Counted from the stretch's first letter, positions 11,183 to 23,373 are shown. The stretch is 64,000 bases of DNA from Pocillopora verrucosa (GCF_036669915.1 NC_089312.1:30847830-30911829); one strand, 5' to 3'. Numbers and translations are program-made. The notes: generated by a model from the sequence alone, not told the origin.

Positions 11183-14100
11183 GTTGTGCCTGTCAAATCT
11201 GTCTTTTGATTTCTTAATCTGGATTTACTAAGATAAATTACTGGAGGATGAAAAATAGATCTTTTGCCCCATTTGCATTTATTTTTAAGGTCTTGAATCT
11301 TTCACTAATGAATTGTTTTCCTCTTACTTTAGGGAAATTCATGGGGAGGCAACCTATCAAGGAGAGGTGTTTTGATAACAGACAGTATGGTGCCCCCATA
11401 CAAAATTTAATTTGAAAAACAAACCCTTTCTTGTGATGAGTTATTTTTAGAATTTTTCAATTTTGTATGAATCAGCAGGTGTTTTTTAAGGGTTACATAA
11501 AATGTGACTTTCAGTCTCATCTTTTTAAAAAAATCAAAAGATTATCGAACAAATTTCCCCCAAATTCAGGAATCAATTAAAAAGAGGAATAGGTCAGTGT
11601 TCTGCTTTCTTCATTATTACACAAGACCGAAACTGAAAATTATCTCATTATTTTTCCTTAACACTTCTCTGGAATAGACATTCAAAACAATGTTTATTTT
11701 ATCTAAGTTAAAAACGTCATTGTGTGGGAGTGCTTGATATATGAATTTATGCTTGGACATGCCTGTCTTAGTCAATGCCTTATATGTCATTAGCAGGAAG
11801 CCTAAGGATGTCACATTTTAAGTACTTTATTTCTGGCCACCTCAATGTAAGTTTATATCAACCACCTCCTCCTCCACCCCCTCAAGAAAATCCTATTGCT
11901 TAAGTTGAATCAGAAATTACTTTGCACTCTACCAGAAAGAACTACTAGGGAGAGTTAGTGCACTTGACATCAGAAACACCATGCAGCCATTTTACAACAA
12001 AAAAAAGGAGAGACAAAAAATTGAAATCATTAGGGTTTAACACTGTCCTAATCTTACTAACTTCCTCTGAGATGGCCAGTACTAATAACCAGTACAAGAT
12101 TTTTTTTATACTTTTCAACTCTTAAATTGATGGTCTCTAAAAATTGCTCCTTAAAGATGCATTTTCCCCCTAAATTCCACAATAGTGGAAGCACCCAGGT
12201 CCCTGTACTGAAACAGAGAGATGGAGTACCACCCCCCCCTCTTTCTTTGCTTCCTTATGAAGTTGCCTTTTCCATTATCATCCTGAACAAACAGAACAAA
12301 TTTGACAAATGCCTCTTCCATTTTTTCATTGATGTTGTGTACAGTGAGTATATATAAACACCCATATTTCAACTACAAAATGGACCAGCACAACTTCCCT
12401 TTCAATTCCTTTCCATAAATTCATTGATAATAACAAGCTGAAGGAACCAGGTTTTAATTACCACCTAAACACAAAATGGGCTCTCTCCCTACTTATGTGT
12501 CCTTAAAAGTTTCAGATCATGATAAAAAAAAGAGCTATTTCCTTTTAAAAATATCTTCAAAGAGCAACTCTGGAGAATGAGATTTCTACATTTGATCTTC
12601 CTTTTTAATTAAAAAATTAAAACTGAAGATTAAGTTCTTGCACTTGCTTTGCTTGTATTAAGTGGTTTTAACCAATGCCAGTCACCTGCAGTTCACTAGT
12701 TCTCTTAAGGCCTCTTGCTGCCATCTTTAAGGATTTAATCCAAAGTGGTCACAGCAGTCTATTTTACCATTTACTTCACCAATTAATGAAAAAGTCATCG
12801 AAATCCATGGTCTACTTGATTTATGTTTTGCATCATGACCAACAAATTAATTGGAAAACGATGTTCTGGCATTTTCACTAGCTACTGGTTTTAAGGGATT
12901 ATGAATGCAGAAATACTAGGTCAGTAGAAAATAAACCTGCCTTCCTTTGGGATTTAAAAATAGCATGCCCAGACTATTATCCAAGCTTGCCCCTGCTGGG
13001 AAATCTACTAGCTCAGGACAATCAGTTAGGTTTTTATCACCCTTGAGGTGCACCTAAATTTAGATGATCACAGATGACTGTTTCTCATGAACAAGATATC
13101 TCATGAAGCTGTTGGGGATTTGAGATAAACTAAAATACTCTTTTCTTCAACATGATGCTATTGTGCCTAAAGCTTTCAAATAACTCATGGTAATGATCTA
13201 AACAATGCTCTAACCCCATGATTACAAAATAATATGTACCTCTCAGCTGAACAAAAATCATCACTTTTATCTCCCCTATCTATTTGTAGAGGAAATATTC
13301 CACCCAAGCTCACTCATTTCATATTTTCACTCACGAACAAGGTAGGTAAATATAGATTGCAAAACTACATGTTTAATAGGTGCGTATGTATAAATGTAGC
13401 ATATTTATGACTGGCCAAATGACTTCATATGCAACTGATCCAAAGCAACATAAATGTGTTTATTAATTGGGAGTGTGCTGAAGGTAGCTGCTTTTATGAG
13501 AACATAACTTTATTAATATCACCTTAAGCAAATTTACCAACTTAGAACTGCTCTTGCCTCGCAACATAGTAATGTCACTTTTACCCAAAGTTTAGGATTT
13601 ACCTTTCATCCTCACTGTTTGGGGAATCAAATGGATGCATTATTAATCAGCATTTCTAATCAGCATTTTTAAGTCCCACATGTTTTACTGAGGAAAATGA
13701 TTGAATCAACCTTAATATAAATGTCTAAGCCTCCATACCTTTTCCCATTTCATGGTTGCAATAAGTAAGCCAACAATTATAGTAAGTAATATGTAATTTT
13801 TAGATATATGTAACCCCTGATGTAATACCTATCACAGTGACTGCAACAAAATATTTTAAGGTATACACACTAGTGCCACTCAATACTAAAATCAAATCCT
13901 TAACAAAATCAAAAAGGTGTTTTCCTCTTTTGTCTATGGTTTATAAGACAAGCTTAATCACCTTCCACATAAAGAAAATCAAGAATGAAGACTTCCAATA
14001 AAAATTGAAACTGTCTAATTACCCTATTCAAATAGTCCATTTAGGACTTGTAAAGCTACTACGATCAAAATCTCATCCTCCAATATACTCACTAGTGACA

Positions 14101-14904
14101 CAAACGGTTGTTCTGATTGTAAAATCCTACAGTTATAAATTAGTTCAGATGTGTACTTCATTTTCACAGAAAAATTTGATTGAGTGTATGACATCAACAA
14201 ATCTCTAGTTTTTGTATGTTCACAACTTGTATATCTCTAGGAAGAAAACTAGAAACAGCATTGCACTCCTAAGGAATTTACCCTGATGTCTCTAAATGGC
14301 CTAGATTGAAGAGACATATATTTCATCAAAGCAACATCAACAATAAATGACAATGATGACAAGTTTTGATAAGAACTTTGGTTACATGAATTTGTTAAAA
14401 AATTATCTCACTATTGCCAAACCTTCCATACATGCATTTTTTAACAGCTTAGACATAAAGTAAATAAGTATACTTAGTACTATGATAATTAGGATGCTCT
14501 TTTCTTTGATAAATATGAATGGCTTTCATAAAATGGCTGGTTTTAATAGCTGGTACAGCTATATATACATGCATTCTATATCACCCCACCACAACATTAC
14601 CTGATAAAAAAAATAGCAGATTGTTGTGACAAGTTGAGAATGGTCGTCCAATATCTCACAAAATATTACTCTTTATATAATAATCTAAACTATCCAAATT
14701 CACACATTTTTATAAGTTCTCATCCCTATGATAAACGTGTTTCCAAAGACAACTCATTAATGATGTCGTCATTGCCAAAACCTTGCCCTCTCTATTAATA
14801 CATCTCAAAAAATTATACTCCATTTAGCTGTACCCCTCCTCTGTATTAATCAAAATGAGACATCAAAGTGTGGAAAGAACAATATAGAGGCATTCCCTTG
14901 TATT

Positions 14905-14910
14905 TTTATT
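14905..14910 (-). terminator. Candidate polyadenylation signal of the MANSC gene
   Basis: TTTATT on the plus strand reads AATAAA on the minus strand, about 95 bases after the stop codon at 15005-15007. Confidence 0.4.
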
Positions 14911-15004
14911 TCAACACTTTTGTCTATTGTCACCCTGACTTTTACTACTGAACAGCCACAGGCAAAGTGGATCACAATATTTACATAACAATTACATGGG
15001 AGCT

Positions 15005-18000
15005 TCAGAGTCCATTCATTAGATAATCCACCTTGGAATATCTTGGTCTGTGGAATGCAAACCACCAAGGACGACCGATCAAAACAACAGCAGCACAAAG
15101 GAACAAAAGACCAAATCCAAGAGCTATAACCAGGGATGGATATGTGGTGTGATTGTCACCATACAATTCTCTTTCCAATTTCTTTGGAAGGGATGTTCCT
15201 GAGACTAGAAAGAAACAAATAATTTCACAACCTTCATCCCAGAAGTGAAGATTATCACCATCATTTATCACCTTTTTTAGAAATTCAAATATTTCTTGAT
15301 AAATTTGACCTCTATGCACTCTGTTCTCAACCTTTTGACCCCTAAGAGTGTTTAGTATCTAATTTCTCCTTACCATACAAGCCCTGGATCACACAGTAAG
15401 GTCTCGAGAATAAATAAAAAGATCATCAACTACACATAAAGTACTTTTGATTGTTAAACAAGTTCTCCTCATCACCATCTTAGGAAATGTATCAAGAATT
15501 TATAAAATAGAGAATATGCATAGTAATGTTTGGGTGTGAAAGCTTAAAGCTTTTATGCTTAACTCCTTCTTCTAAACTCATTTTTGTTTCACAACTTGAT
15601 TGAAAAGTTTATGAAAACATACCCTGGTCATGTATATATTTGAGGGATACAACAAACATCATTTTGCTCTTAATTCTCAACACTTGCTTTCAACTCCATA
15701 CATCTCAAAAAGTCAAATTCTTGTTTTTATTTTCTTCACAGATTTGAGTTCTTGAGAGCCAATTGCATCCACTTATTTGTACAGTGATGAAACCTTCTTT
15801 CCAAGATTTCAAACCATTACCCTTATCAGGAAATTACCTTCAATTCCAACTTTCATTGTTACATTGAATGTTTCCTTCATTTCAGTACTATAAGCTGTGG
15901 TCTTTGGAAGAGGAGTTACAGATGTCTGGATAATAATAAAAAATATCAACAAATGTTTCTGAAGCACAAAAAATCCTTTCAGTCTTAAAAGGAAGATTTA
16001 AAGAAATGTGTTGACCAATAACAGACTAGCATCATCAGCTTGATGTTCAATCTAAAAGAAATACTTGAGTGGTTTAGAAAATAACAAAGATAGCAGTGGC
16101 TATCACTATACTCAGAAAATGAATTATGAAAGGGTGAGATGTCAAGGCTACTGATGTGTATTCACATTAAAGTTTTAGCTTTGATTAAGAAAGGTCATAT
16201 TTCATTTTTGTGGTTCACACACAGAAGGCACAGGGAAATCTTCAAGTATGCTCAGCAAAATTGGTGCAATGGACAGTGCTTCTCCTCTTAAGCAAGAGGT
16301 CACTGGATCAATACCAAGAGATAGCGTGATTTTTTAATTACCTTCTTCAAAAGCATAAAATAATTTAATTTTGCTTAAAGCACAACCATTGATTGTAATC
16401 AGCAATTAAGAACCCACAACTATAGCTCAAAGTGCAGCGTTTGTCTTTCCTTTCTTCAACAAAAATAAGGTGAAGGTTCAAGTGTACTTTTTGTGAGTCA
16501 AAAAGGTGTATATATGAGACCTTTACATTATAGAAATAATTTAAGGTTACTTCCCACCTTCGCAGGTATCCTTTGGGGAAAAAAATTTGTACACAGAAGA
16601 AAGCTTAATAACTGCAGATTATGATAAAAATATAATTTAGGTGACTTTTCTTTTGAGCAAGAGTCAGGAGCCAGTAAAGCATGAAACAACCACAGGTTCT
16701 TCTATTGAATTTATTGGGTATTGGATCCCGCAGCATGAGTAAAATGGCTGCAGAGTCTTATTCACAAGGCATCAATCAACAAAAGTGTGTCAAGCTTTTT
16801 TGATATTCTGATTGGTTGTCTAGATATTGGTGTCTAAAGTTGGAGTAACTGAAAATATGTGAGGTGTGTTACATAAATGGACAACATGGGACAAATACTT
16901 CAAATATCTAAAATTGTCTGCATCTATATACCCTATAAATTTGCTCAAAACCCCAAAAATTCTCCCAGATGACTTGCCGAGGTCCAAGATTATGACACCT
17001 TCCTCAATTATCAACTTTTATTTGAAAATACGTTTTTCTTAATATCTTGGGTACTTTTAAAGATTTCAGAGATTTTTTTTGGAAAAATTAGATTGAATGT
17101 TTGAATTCAGTTCAGTCAAATAAAAGAAAAATCATATTTTTCCACCTCTGAAGGTGGGAAGTAATCTTAAGTTATATGAGCTAGTCTGTGGATTTACTGA
17201 AAAAGTTAACAGAATTGGAAGGACAACATGATGGAGTAATGGATGAAAGTGAATTTTGAATCAAAACAACAACATACAAATGGCTTTCAGCTAATATCAA
17301 ATTTTAAAAAAATTGCATGATATCATAATAATCATTGTTAGGCTGCAATAGTCACCTTTACAGATGAAACATCAGCATGTGACTGATCAGTAGGTGCACT
17401 TATCACTTCAGAAGCTGGTTTTTCTGTGGACACATCTTTTAGTGCTTTTCCATCTGCTTGAAGTATAACTGCATTATCTGAAAGTCAGAAGAAACTCATA
17501 TTCAAAACATTTTATGACAATATTATTATTTAAAAAGGCAGTCTCTCTTCAAAGAGATTTTAATGCCAAATACTTTCAGTCTAAGGCTTAAAAGGGCTTT
17601 CAGTCCAACATCTCAAGTCTCTGGTGACTCAAGATTTAAATCTTGAATTTTGCTTCAAAGGGTATTACAAGCTTCCTTCTATGCAATCTAGTCTGTGCAA
17701 CTACTTTTGTTTTATTGATAATTGTTATGAGTGGCATGATAAAACATCAATTTCATGCCACATATCATAATATGAATTTAAACAAATGGTTGCTGGTTTA
17801 TCTTCACTTAAATCTACCTTATGTCCTGTTCCTAGTTTATTCTGTAGTCATACACTATTTATCATAATGTGCCACTGAACATTAGACAGTGGGAATGAGC
17901 AACATGTGACAATCAAGTCTTTCGCTCTAAAGCAAAAACATTTCAAATCCCCCAAAATGTCTTTTTTCACAGTGTTCCTAAGGTTACCAGGACTGTATCA

Positions 18001-21000
18001 ATAAAACTTACTAATCATATCACCAATTACAAAGAATGCAAGCAGCCAAAGTTGATTGAACCAAGCATAATTGGATTGAAAACCATCAATGCAAAACAAA
18101 CTTGAAAGGGAAAAGTTCCCTAGTTTTGCTTGCTTTGATTCTGTACAATGATTGGTTAATGTAATGGATGACGCAATGACGAATGGTTGCTTAATAGCTC
18201 GCTCCACAATACTATATCTCTTACTCATTTCTGCTCAACTTTGCTATCGTTCCAATGGGAAAAGCCTTCATAACAGCAAACTGGTTTTTTGCCCAAAATT
18301 CAGACTTACCTGGCCGGTCTACAACACGAGGTTTCTACACGATCCTTGCTTAACTAGCTCGTCCATCCGCCATCTTGGCAGAACTATCACCGTAAAAGGT
18401 TATTACAATAGACGCCTGAACTACTATCCTAATTCTTCGAGCTCCTACCAAGCTATACGAATACGTGTATCCGGAGACGTCTCCTTGAATCCTGGTCCCG
18501 ATAAATGTATTACTTGCAACAGGACTGTGGCGACAAACCACAGAGCGGTTAGCTGTGACTCATGCAATGGATGGACTCACATAAAGTGCGGGAACATTAA
18601 GCCTAATCAGTATAAAGCTATGCAATTGATGGATAACTTTGAATGGTTTTGCCAACCCTGTCTGGACGCTAGATTATCAAACAATGTTCCAGATAACACT
18701 GGTGATTGTGTACAACACAAAGACGACTACCTCGAAAGGTTTGCTGCCTCTTTGAATACTTCGCACAATGATCTACGCATCGCGCATCTCAATGTATGCA
18801 GTCTTCGAAATAAAATAGAAGATATTCGTCTTCTACAGAAAATTTGCAGATTTGATGTCCTAGCAATCGGCGAAAGCCATTTAAACGCCTCAATACCTGA
18901 TAATGTACTACAAATTCCTGGTCTTAAATTCATACGTTGTGATAGATCTCAACGTAAAGGCGGCGGCGTGATCATGTATTATGCTGAACATTTATCCGTT
19001 ACTCATCGCAGAGATTTGGCAGCCTCAGACATTGAAGCTCTCTGGATACAGGTTAAATTTCCTACAAACACTACTCTGTTCTCCGTAATCTATAGGTCTG
19101 AGCTAGAGTCCATGAATTTCTTCGAAAGCTTTCGTGGAGCCCTCGAAAAAGCTTGGCTTAAAACTGACAGCATCTTTATACTTGGCGATTTTAACTGTTG
19201 TTTATTAAATAGGGACCCTGACGGCATACCTACTTTGGGCAAAACGAAGAAGCTGATAGAGACCTTTGAAGACTTCAACATGCAAAACATTATCTCTCAA
19301 CCAACTAGAATAACATCCACAACGGAGTCCCTAATTGACCTTATTGTTACAACTAAAGCAAACATGGTTCGTCAATGCGGCGTGCTGCCATTGGGCATAT
19401 CTGATCACAGTTTAGTTTACGCCACTTTGAAGTTGAAATCCAAAAGACCCCCTCCGAAGATTGTCCGCTCAAGAAACTTCAAGAGATGTAACATTCAAGA
19501 TTTCAAGAAAGATATCGAACGAATACCTTTTCACGTACTGGATATATTCGAAGACAAAGACGACGTCCTTTGGGGCTGGAATCTTTTGTTCAACGATGTT
19601 TGTGATGTCCATGCCCCTTATAAAGACGTCAAGGTTCGCAGCGTCTGTTCACCATGGATTAACAGCGAAATAAGATTAAAGATGAACAAACGGTTTAAAT
19701 TATTCAAAGTAGCCACTCGCACAAAAGATCCGGTCAAATGGAAGGAATACAAAAGATTACGTAATGAAATCACCACGGACGTACGTCGGGCGAAAACTAA
19801 ACATTTCAAGAACCAACTACTTGAAATAAAAACCGCTGCGGAGTATTGGAATCTTCTTCGCAATGCCACTGCACCAAAACTCAGAAAGGCTATTGGACCC
19901 TTGAAGAGGGAAGACGGTTCTCTGGCAGTCGATAGTAAAGAAAAATCAAATCTGATGAATTCTTTCTTTTCTAATATAGGAATTAATCTAACAAGGAACT
20001 TTTCATTCACAAAAGTCAACGCTGCCACAACATTAAAGTCAGTTCCTGTTATCAAAGACGTTATTTTATCAAAATCCGAAATTGAAAAGTATTTATCAGA
20101 TCTTAAATGGAATAAAGCTACCGGTCCCGACCAGATTTCTTCTAGAACTCTAAAAACTGCCGGGAATACGTTGGTCCATCCATTATACCATATTTATTGT
20201 GAAAGTCTAAGATCTGGCTACGTGTTTGAACAATGGAAAGTGGCTAGGCTGAGCCCTATCCACAAAAAGGACGATGAGAGCGACATGAGCAACTATCGGC
20301 CAATTTCTATTCTCAGTATACCCAGCAAGATCCTTGAATCAACGGTCTCTCAGAGAATCGTCAACCATACATTCCACGAGCACAGTTTAGTCACTGAAAA
20401 CCAATGGGCTTATAGGAAAGGCTTTTCTACTGAATTAATGCTTATAAAACTGACAGAACAATGGAGACAAGCGGTTGATAACAGTAAAGTTGTCGGCGTG
20501 GTTTTTGTCGATTTTCAAAAGGCCTTTGACTGTGTATCGCATAAAATATTGCTGCATAAACTCGAGATTGACTTTGGGATCAAGGGCAACCTGGCTGCTT
20601 GGCTTCACAGCTACTTAAAGGGGAGGCGACAGTTCACAGTCATTGACGGCGCAGCCTCTGATTTTGCTCGCATTAATACAGGCGTTCCTCAGGGATCAGT
20701 CCTCGGTCCAACCTTGTTCGCACTTTACACAAATGATCTACCTGATAATATAACAAATGCAACTGTTTTTATGTACGCAGACGATACCACCCTGTTCTGT
20801 ATCGGAGACACCGTAGACATTGTTATTGCCGAACTGAATGCTGCTCTCAAGGAACTAGAGCTATGGTGCTTAAGAAATCAACTATTGCCTCACCCCAAGA
20901 AATGCGAAGGCATGCTAATTCATCGAGGAAACTTCACTGGTCCACTACAGTCATTAATACTGATGAATCATTGTATTAGATGGGTTAAACACACCAGGCT

Positions 21001-23050
21001 GCTTGGAGTCTATATTGATAATAGACTTAACTGGGACTACCATGTCAAAGCACTAAAGATCAGCTTTGCAAATAAGCTTAACATGCTGAAGCGCAGCTTG
21101 TTCTTACCAAGACCCATGCTACTGGACTTATACTTTAAAGTAATCTACCCATCAATTATATATGGTATCACCGTCTGGGGCGGCCTTACTAATAAGGAGG
21201 GCCTAATTGCATTAGAGTCTTTACACTGTAGAGCGGCAAAATTAATTTTTAACTGGCCATGGGATATGCCTAAGTCTGACGTACTAAGCAAAGCTCGATG
21301 GTCTTCAATTGAAACCACATATAAAGTTAATTTAGCTAAACTGATGTTCAAAATAGATAAGAAGACTTTACCTATATCCATCTTAGATACCACCGAAGAA
21401 GTTGACGTGAATACTAAGAAAAATCTAAGAAGTAATGCCAACATAAAAGTACCAAAATTCATTACATATTACATGAAAAACAGTTTTTCCAGAAGAGGAC
21501 CTATCGTTTTTAACACACTTCTCCAAGAATCAAATTTAAGAAATATAACCATTAAGCAGCTCTCCTCGTTAGCCTACAAATCAAAGGCACTTTTAAATTT
21601 GAACTTTAATTCCATTTCTCCACAGACAGTGAATTTTAAGGACCCCAATTTTAAATATTTTTAGATCTTCTAATTTTGATAGGCTACTTTAATTATTGTA
21701 TTTTACCACATTTCATTTTATTCCATTTTACGCACGACCCCACAAGCGTGTAGTCGCTTTAACAATTATCGTGCTTAAATAAAGTCTTTGTCTTGTCTTG
21801 TCTTGTCTAATCAACTGTATTGTGTGATTTGATTGGTTAGCTGTTCTCCAGTCAGGTAATTTTGCGTTAAAAACTGAGTTGAAAACATAAATTGGCCACT
21901 GTAAAGAGTAAAAAAGCTGACGTTTTTCCCAGTCACCTTGGTAACACCAGCTGTGCAGTAAAAATTTGTATATTTGTGCATTTTCTCTTCAAGCTCCTTG
22001 TTTTAATAAAAGTCTGACCAGTTGAACAAAAAACAACCATTGAACAACAATTCCCTACTACACATAATAATAATCAAATGATAGAAAATGGTTGCTTGAA
22101 AACAAAAGTAATTCAAATTTGATGTCAGAAAATAGTGTTAATTTCCTGCAAAGCAAACAGGAGATCATGTGACAGGAAATTCAAAGAAAATTATATCAAT
22201 TGAATTGGTTAATAATTGTTTCATAGCATTGTAAGACGCAACAATTAATTAGACAATTCATTAATAAATTGGGTATAACTACGAATATAATCCCTTGTTT
22301 CAACTGTTATTACCACATCTTCCTTCCTTCTAGATCTTCATTTAAAGGGAATTTATTTTAATTTGTATCCCTCAAGTTACCGCGGCCTGTTAACGCTTTG
22401 CTTGAATTGTTAACAGTAAGAATGATCTGAATATGTTTTGAAACGATACGACTAATATGACCGTGCAATGATGTATCAACCCCGAACCAATAATTAGCGA
22501 CCAGAACATGGAACTAAATAACTGTAGATCCAAGAGCAGCAACATAATAAAACTATGAACTTGTTACGCTATCCCACCCTCGCATGTACTGTCCTGTGCA
22601 TACGAAGAATTGGGTAATTCTACAGGCACCAGCTCATTTACCTTGTTGCAGATCTCGGATCCCAACCACAGATCCCTCCGCTTTATCGCTCACGTTAACA
22701 AAGGCCTTAGAGCACAACTCTTGAGGCCGACAGTTGAGGTAGAAACAGTTAAATTTTTTGTCCTCGCCAAGTGTTGGTGGTCGAGGGTAAAACAGGTAAA
22801 CTGTGCAGTTATCATAACTGCAGCAACCTTGTTCACACTGTAAGGAAGAGTTCACGGTAGATCCCTTAGGGACAGTGACAATTCCGTTATCTTGCTTGGC
22901 GTTTTCCTTGGCCTGTGCGATATTGACCATTTCGCCAGGATATCGCTGCTCCATTCGACAAGAATCTCCTTCTGCATTAGTACCCACCACCAGTGCAGCA
23001 ACCAAGTATATAATTAAAAGAGCCACTTCGTATCGTTTCTGTCGCTCCAT
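15005..23050 (-). CDS. MANSC-domain single-pass membrane protein (MANSC1-like), four exons
   Basis: Exons on the minus strand are 23050-22642, 17477-17356, 15925-15838 and 15204-15005. The phases are 1, 0 and 1, and the joined frame is 819 bases (272 aa) with no stop. Residues 1-26 form a signal peptide. Residues 28-118 form a MANSC domain with eight cysteines (31, 72, 76, 77, 82, 102, 107, 113), including the QCEQGCCSYDNC core and NCFYLNC. Residues 119-228 are a Ser/Thr/Pro-rich stalk with NxS/T sites. A transmembrane helix lies at 230-250 (SLVIALGFGLLFLCAAVVLIG), followed by a 22-residue tail ending YSKVDYLMNGL. The order matches type I membrane proteins such as MANSC1. Their function is poorly defined; the MANSC domain is extracellular and also occurs in HAI-1 and LRP11. 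Intron 1 (about 5.2 kb) holds an antisense LINE, and intron 2 a TTAA-bordered element. The start ATG is the first in frame and is followed directly by the hydrophobic signal. Confidence 0.85.
16220..16345 (+). repeat. Possible tRNA-derived SINE head
   Basis: GGTGCAATGGACAGTGCTTC followed by CCTCTTAAGCAAGAGG (hairpin like an anticodon arm) and CACTGGATCAATACCAAG resembles a decayed tRNA with A- and B-box positions. The arms are imperfect and the loop is one base short, so a functional tRNA gene is unlikely. Confidence 0.25.
16541..17170. mobile_element. Non-autonomous DNA transposon with TTAA borders, in MANSC intron 2
   Basis: Terminal inverted repeats of about 23 bp, GGTTACTTCCCACCTTCGCA on the left and GATTACTTCCCACCTTCAGA (reverse complement) on the right, are each bordered by TTAA (16541-16544 and 17167-17170). 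A TTAA target duplication is the hallmark of piggyBac-type transposition. No transposase is encoded in the 630 bp. Confidence 0.7.
18152..21664 (+). CDS. LINE polyprotein: 2A-like motif, PHD finger, APE endonuclease, reverse transcriptase (1170 aa)
   Basis: Domains in order: a hydrophobic stretch at about 17-31 (RSTILYLLLISAQLC); GDVSLNPGP at 108-116, resembling a 2A ribosome-skipping motif; a PHD-type zinc finger at 119-170 (CITC..CDSC..WTHIKC..WFCQPC); an APE-like endonuclease from about 208 (HLNVCSLRNK, then GESHLN, ILGDFN and ISDHS at 416-419); and a reverse transcriptase with NYRPISIL near 713, VDFQKAFD near 785, GVPQGSVLGP and the catalytic MYADD at 874-878. The protein nicks target DNA and primes cDNA synthesis from the nick. 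There are no stops or frameshifts, which suggests a young insertion. In the 2A core D-x-E-x-N-P-G-P, the Glu is replaced by Ser, so skipping may be weak or lost. Alternative starts are Met5 and Met9. Confidence 0.92.
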   Translation: MVNVMDDAMTNGCLIARSTILYLLLISAQLCYRSNGKSLHNSKLVFCPKFRLTWPVYNTRFLHDPCLTSSSIRHLGRTITVKGYYNRRLNYYPNSSSSYQAIRIRVSGDVSLNPGPDKCITCNRTVATNHRAVSCDSCNGWTHIKCGNIKPNQYKAMQLMDNFEWFCQPCLDARLSNNVPDNTGDCVQHKDDYLERFAASLNTSHNDLRIAHLNVCSLRNKIEDIRLLQKICRFDVLAIGESHLNASIPDNVLQIPGLKFIRCDRSQRKGGGVIMYYAEHLSVTHRRDLAASDIEALWIQVKFPTNTTLFSVIYRSELESMNFFESFRGALEKAWLKTDSIFILGDFNCCLLNRDPDGIPTLGKTKKLIETFEDFNMQNIISQPTRITSTTESLIDLIVTTKANMVRQCGVLPLGISDHSLVYATLKLKSKRPPPKIVRSRNFKRCNIQDFKKDIERIPFHVLDIFEDKDDVLWGWNLLFNDVCDVHAPYKDVKVRSVCSPWINSEIRLKMNKRFKLFKVATRTKDPVKWKEYKRLRNEITTDVRRAKTKHFKNQLLEIKTAAEYWNLLRNATAPKLRKAIGPLKREDGSLAVDSKEKSNLMNSFFSNIGINLTRNFSFTKVNAATTLKSVPVIKDVILSKSEIEKYLSDLKWNKATGPDQISSRTLKTAGNTLVHPLYHIYCESLRSGYVFEQWKVARLSPIHKKDDESDMSNYRPISILSIPSKILESTVSQRIVNHTFHEHSLVTENQWAYRKGFSTELMLIKLTEQWRQAVDNSKVVGVVFVDFQKAFDCVSHKILLHKLEIDFGIKGNLAAWLHSYLKGRRQFTVIDGAASDFARINTGVPQGSVLGPTLFALYTNDLPDNITNATVFMYADDTTLFCIGDTVDIVIAELNAALKELELWCLRNQLLPHPKKCEGMLIHRGNFTGPLQSLILMNHCIRWVKHTRLLGVYIDNRLNWDYHVKALKISFANKLNMLKRSLFLPRPMLLDLYFKVIYPSIIYGITVWGGLTNKEGLIALESLHCRAAKLIFNWPWDMPKSDVLSKARWSSIETTYKVNLAKLMFKIDKKTLPISILDTTEEVDVNTKKNLRSNANIKVPKFITYYMKNSFSRRGPIVFNTLLQESNLRNITIKQLSSLAYKSKALLNLNFNSISPQTVNFKDPNFKYF
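18152..21807 (+). mobile_element. CR1/L2-type non-LTR retrotransposon (LINE), apparently full ORF
   Basis: The element carries one long uninterrupted ORF (18152-21664), a short 3' UTR with AATAAA at 21778-21783, and a terminal run of TCTTG pentamers ending at 21807, instead of poly-A. A microsatellite-like tail and a single PHD-EN-RT polyprotein fit the CR1/L2/Jockey supergroup. The 5' boundary is not fixed: the coordinates begin at the first in-frame ATG, and some 5' UTR may precede it. No clear target-site duplication was found. The element lies in intron 1 of the MANSC gene in the opposite orientation. Confidence 0.85.
21868..21927. repeat. Half copy of the 1594-1786 fold-back family
   Basis: AACTGAGTTGAAAACATAAA, TTGGCCACTGTAAAGAGT and AAGCTGACGTTTTT match the left arm of the element at 1594. 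The second arm is absent. Confidence 0.5.
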
Positions 23051-23373
23051 CGTGGATTGGGATGTAAAAACCTCACAAAAAGGCAGAAAATTACAATTTA
23101 ACCAGCCCCCATTATGCGAAACAAAACACGTAGCGTCCTCTTAGGTGTGGTCACGTGCCTTATTTTAGTGACTCTTATTTGAAGTGAAAAGGCTACTGCT
23201 GTGCAAGAATACTGGAGGTGTTTTTCGTTAATATCGAAATCGGACCAAAAGCGGAAGGTGCGGAGGCCTGACCTTTATTCTGATTTCTTTCCAGTACGTT
23301 ACAGCCTTGAAAGTGTCGTGGGGTAGATATTAATTACCAGCAGTAGTTGAATTTACAAAAAAAATTGAGGAAA
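23051..23373. promoter_or_regulatory. Bidirectional promoter between the MANSC gene and WASHC3
   Basis: Only 323 bases separate the two start codons, which point away from each other, so the core promoters and both 5' UTRs must lie here unless a 5' UTR is spliced. The interval is less AT-rich than its surroundings and lacks an obvious TATA box. Confidence 0.6.

Larger units (their letters stand above)
10032..15004. other. 3' UTR and intergenic DNA between convergent genes
   Basis: The Bcl-2 3' UTR probably fills the first 1.1 kb and the MANSC gene's 3' UTR the last 0.1 kb or more. Between them I see AT-rich sequence with no coherent exon, RNA gene or transposon terminus. Confidence 0.4.

Noticed and set aside
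17998-18228. Minus-strand 76-codon frame overlapping the LINE start, as a possible MANSC exon
   Set aside because: The exon 1 to exon 2 join (22642 to 17477) is already complete in phase 1, and this segment has no fitting splice sites or homology.
18130-21845. GATTGGTTA at both sides of the LINE as a target-site duplication
   Set aside because: The two copies are not at the exact element ends, and CCAAT-type words are common here; the extended flanks do not match.
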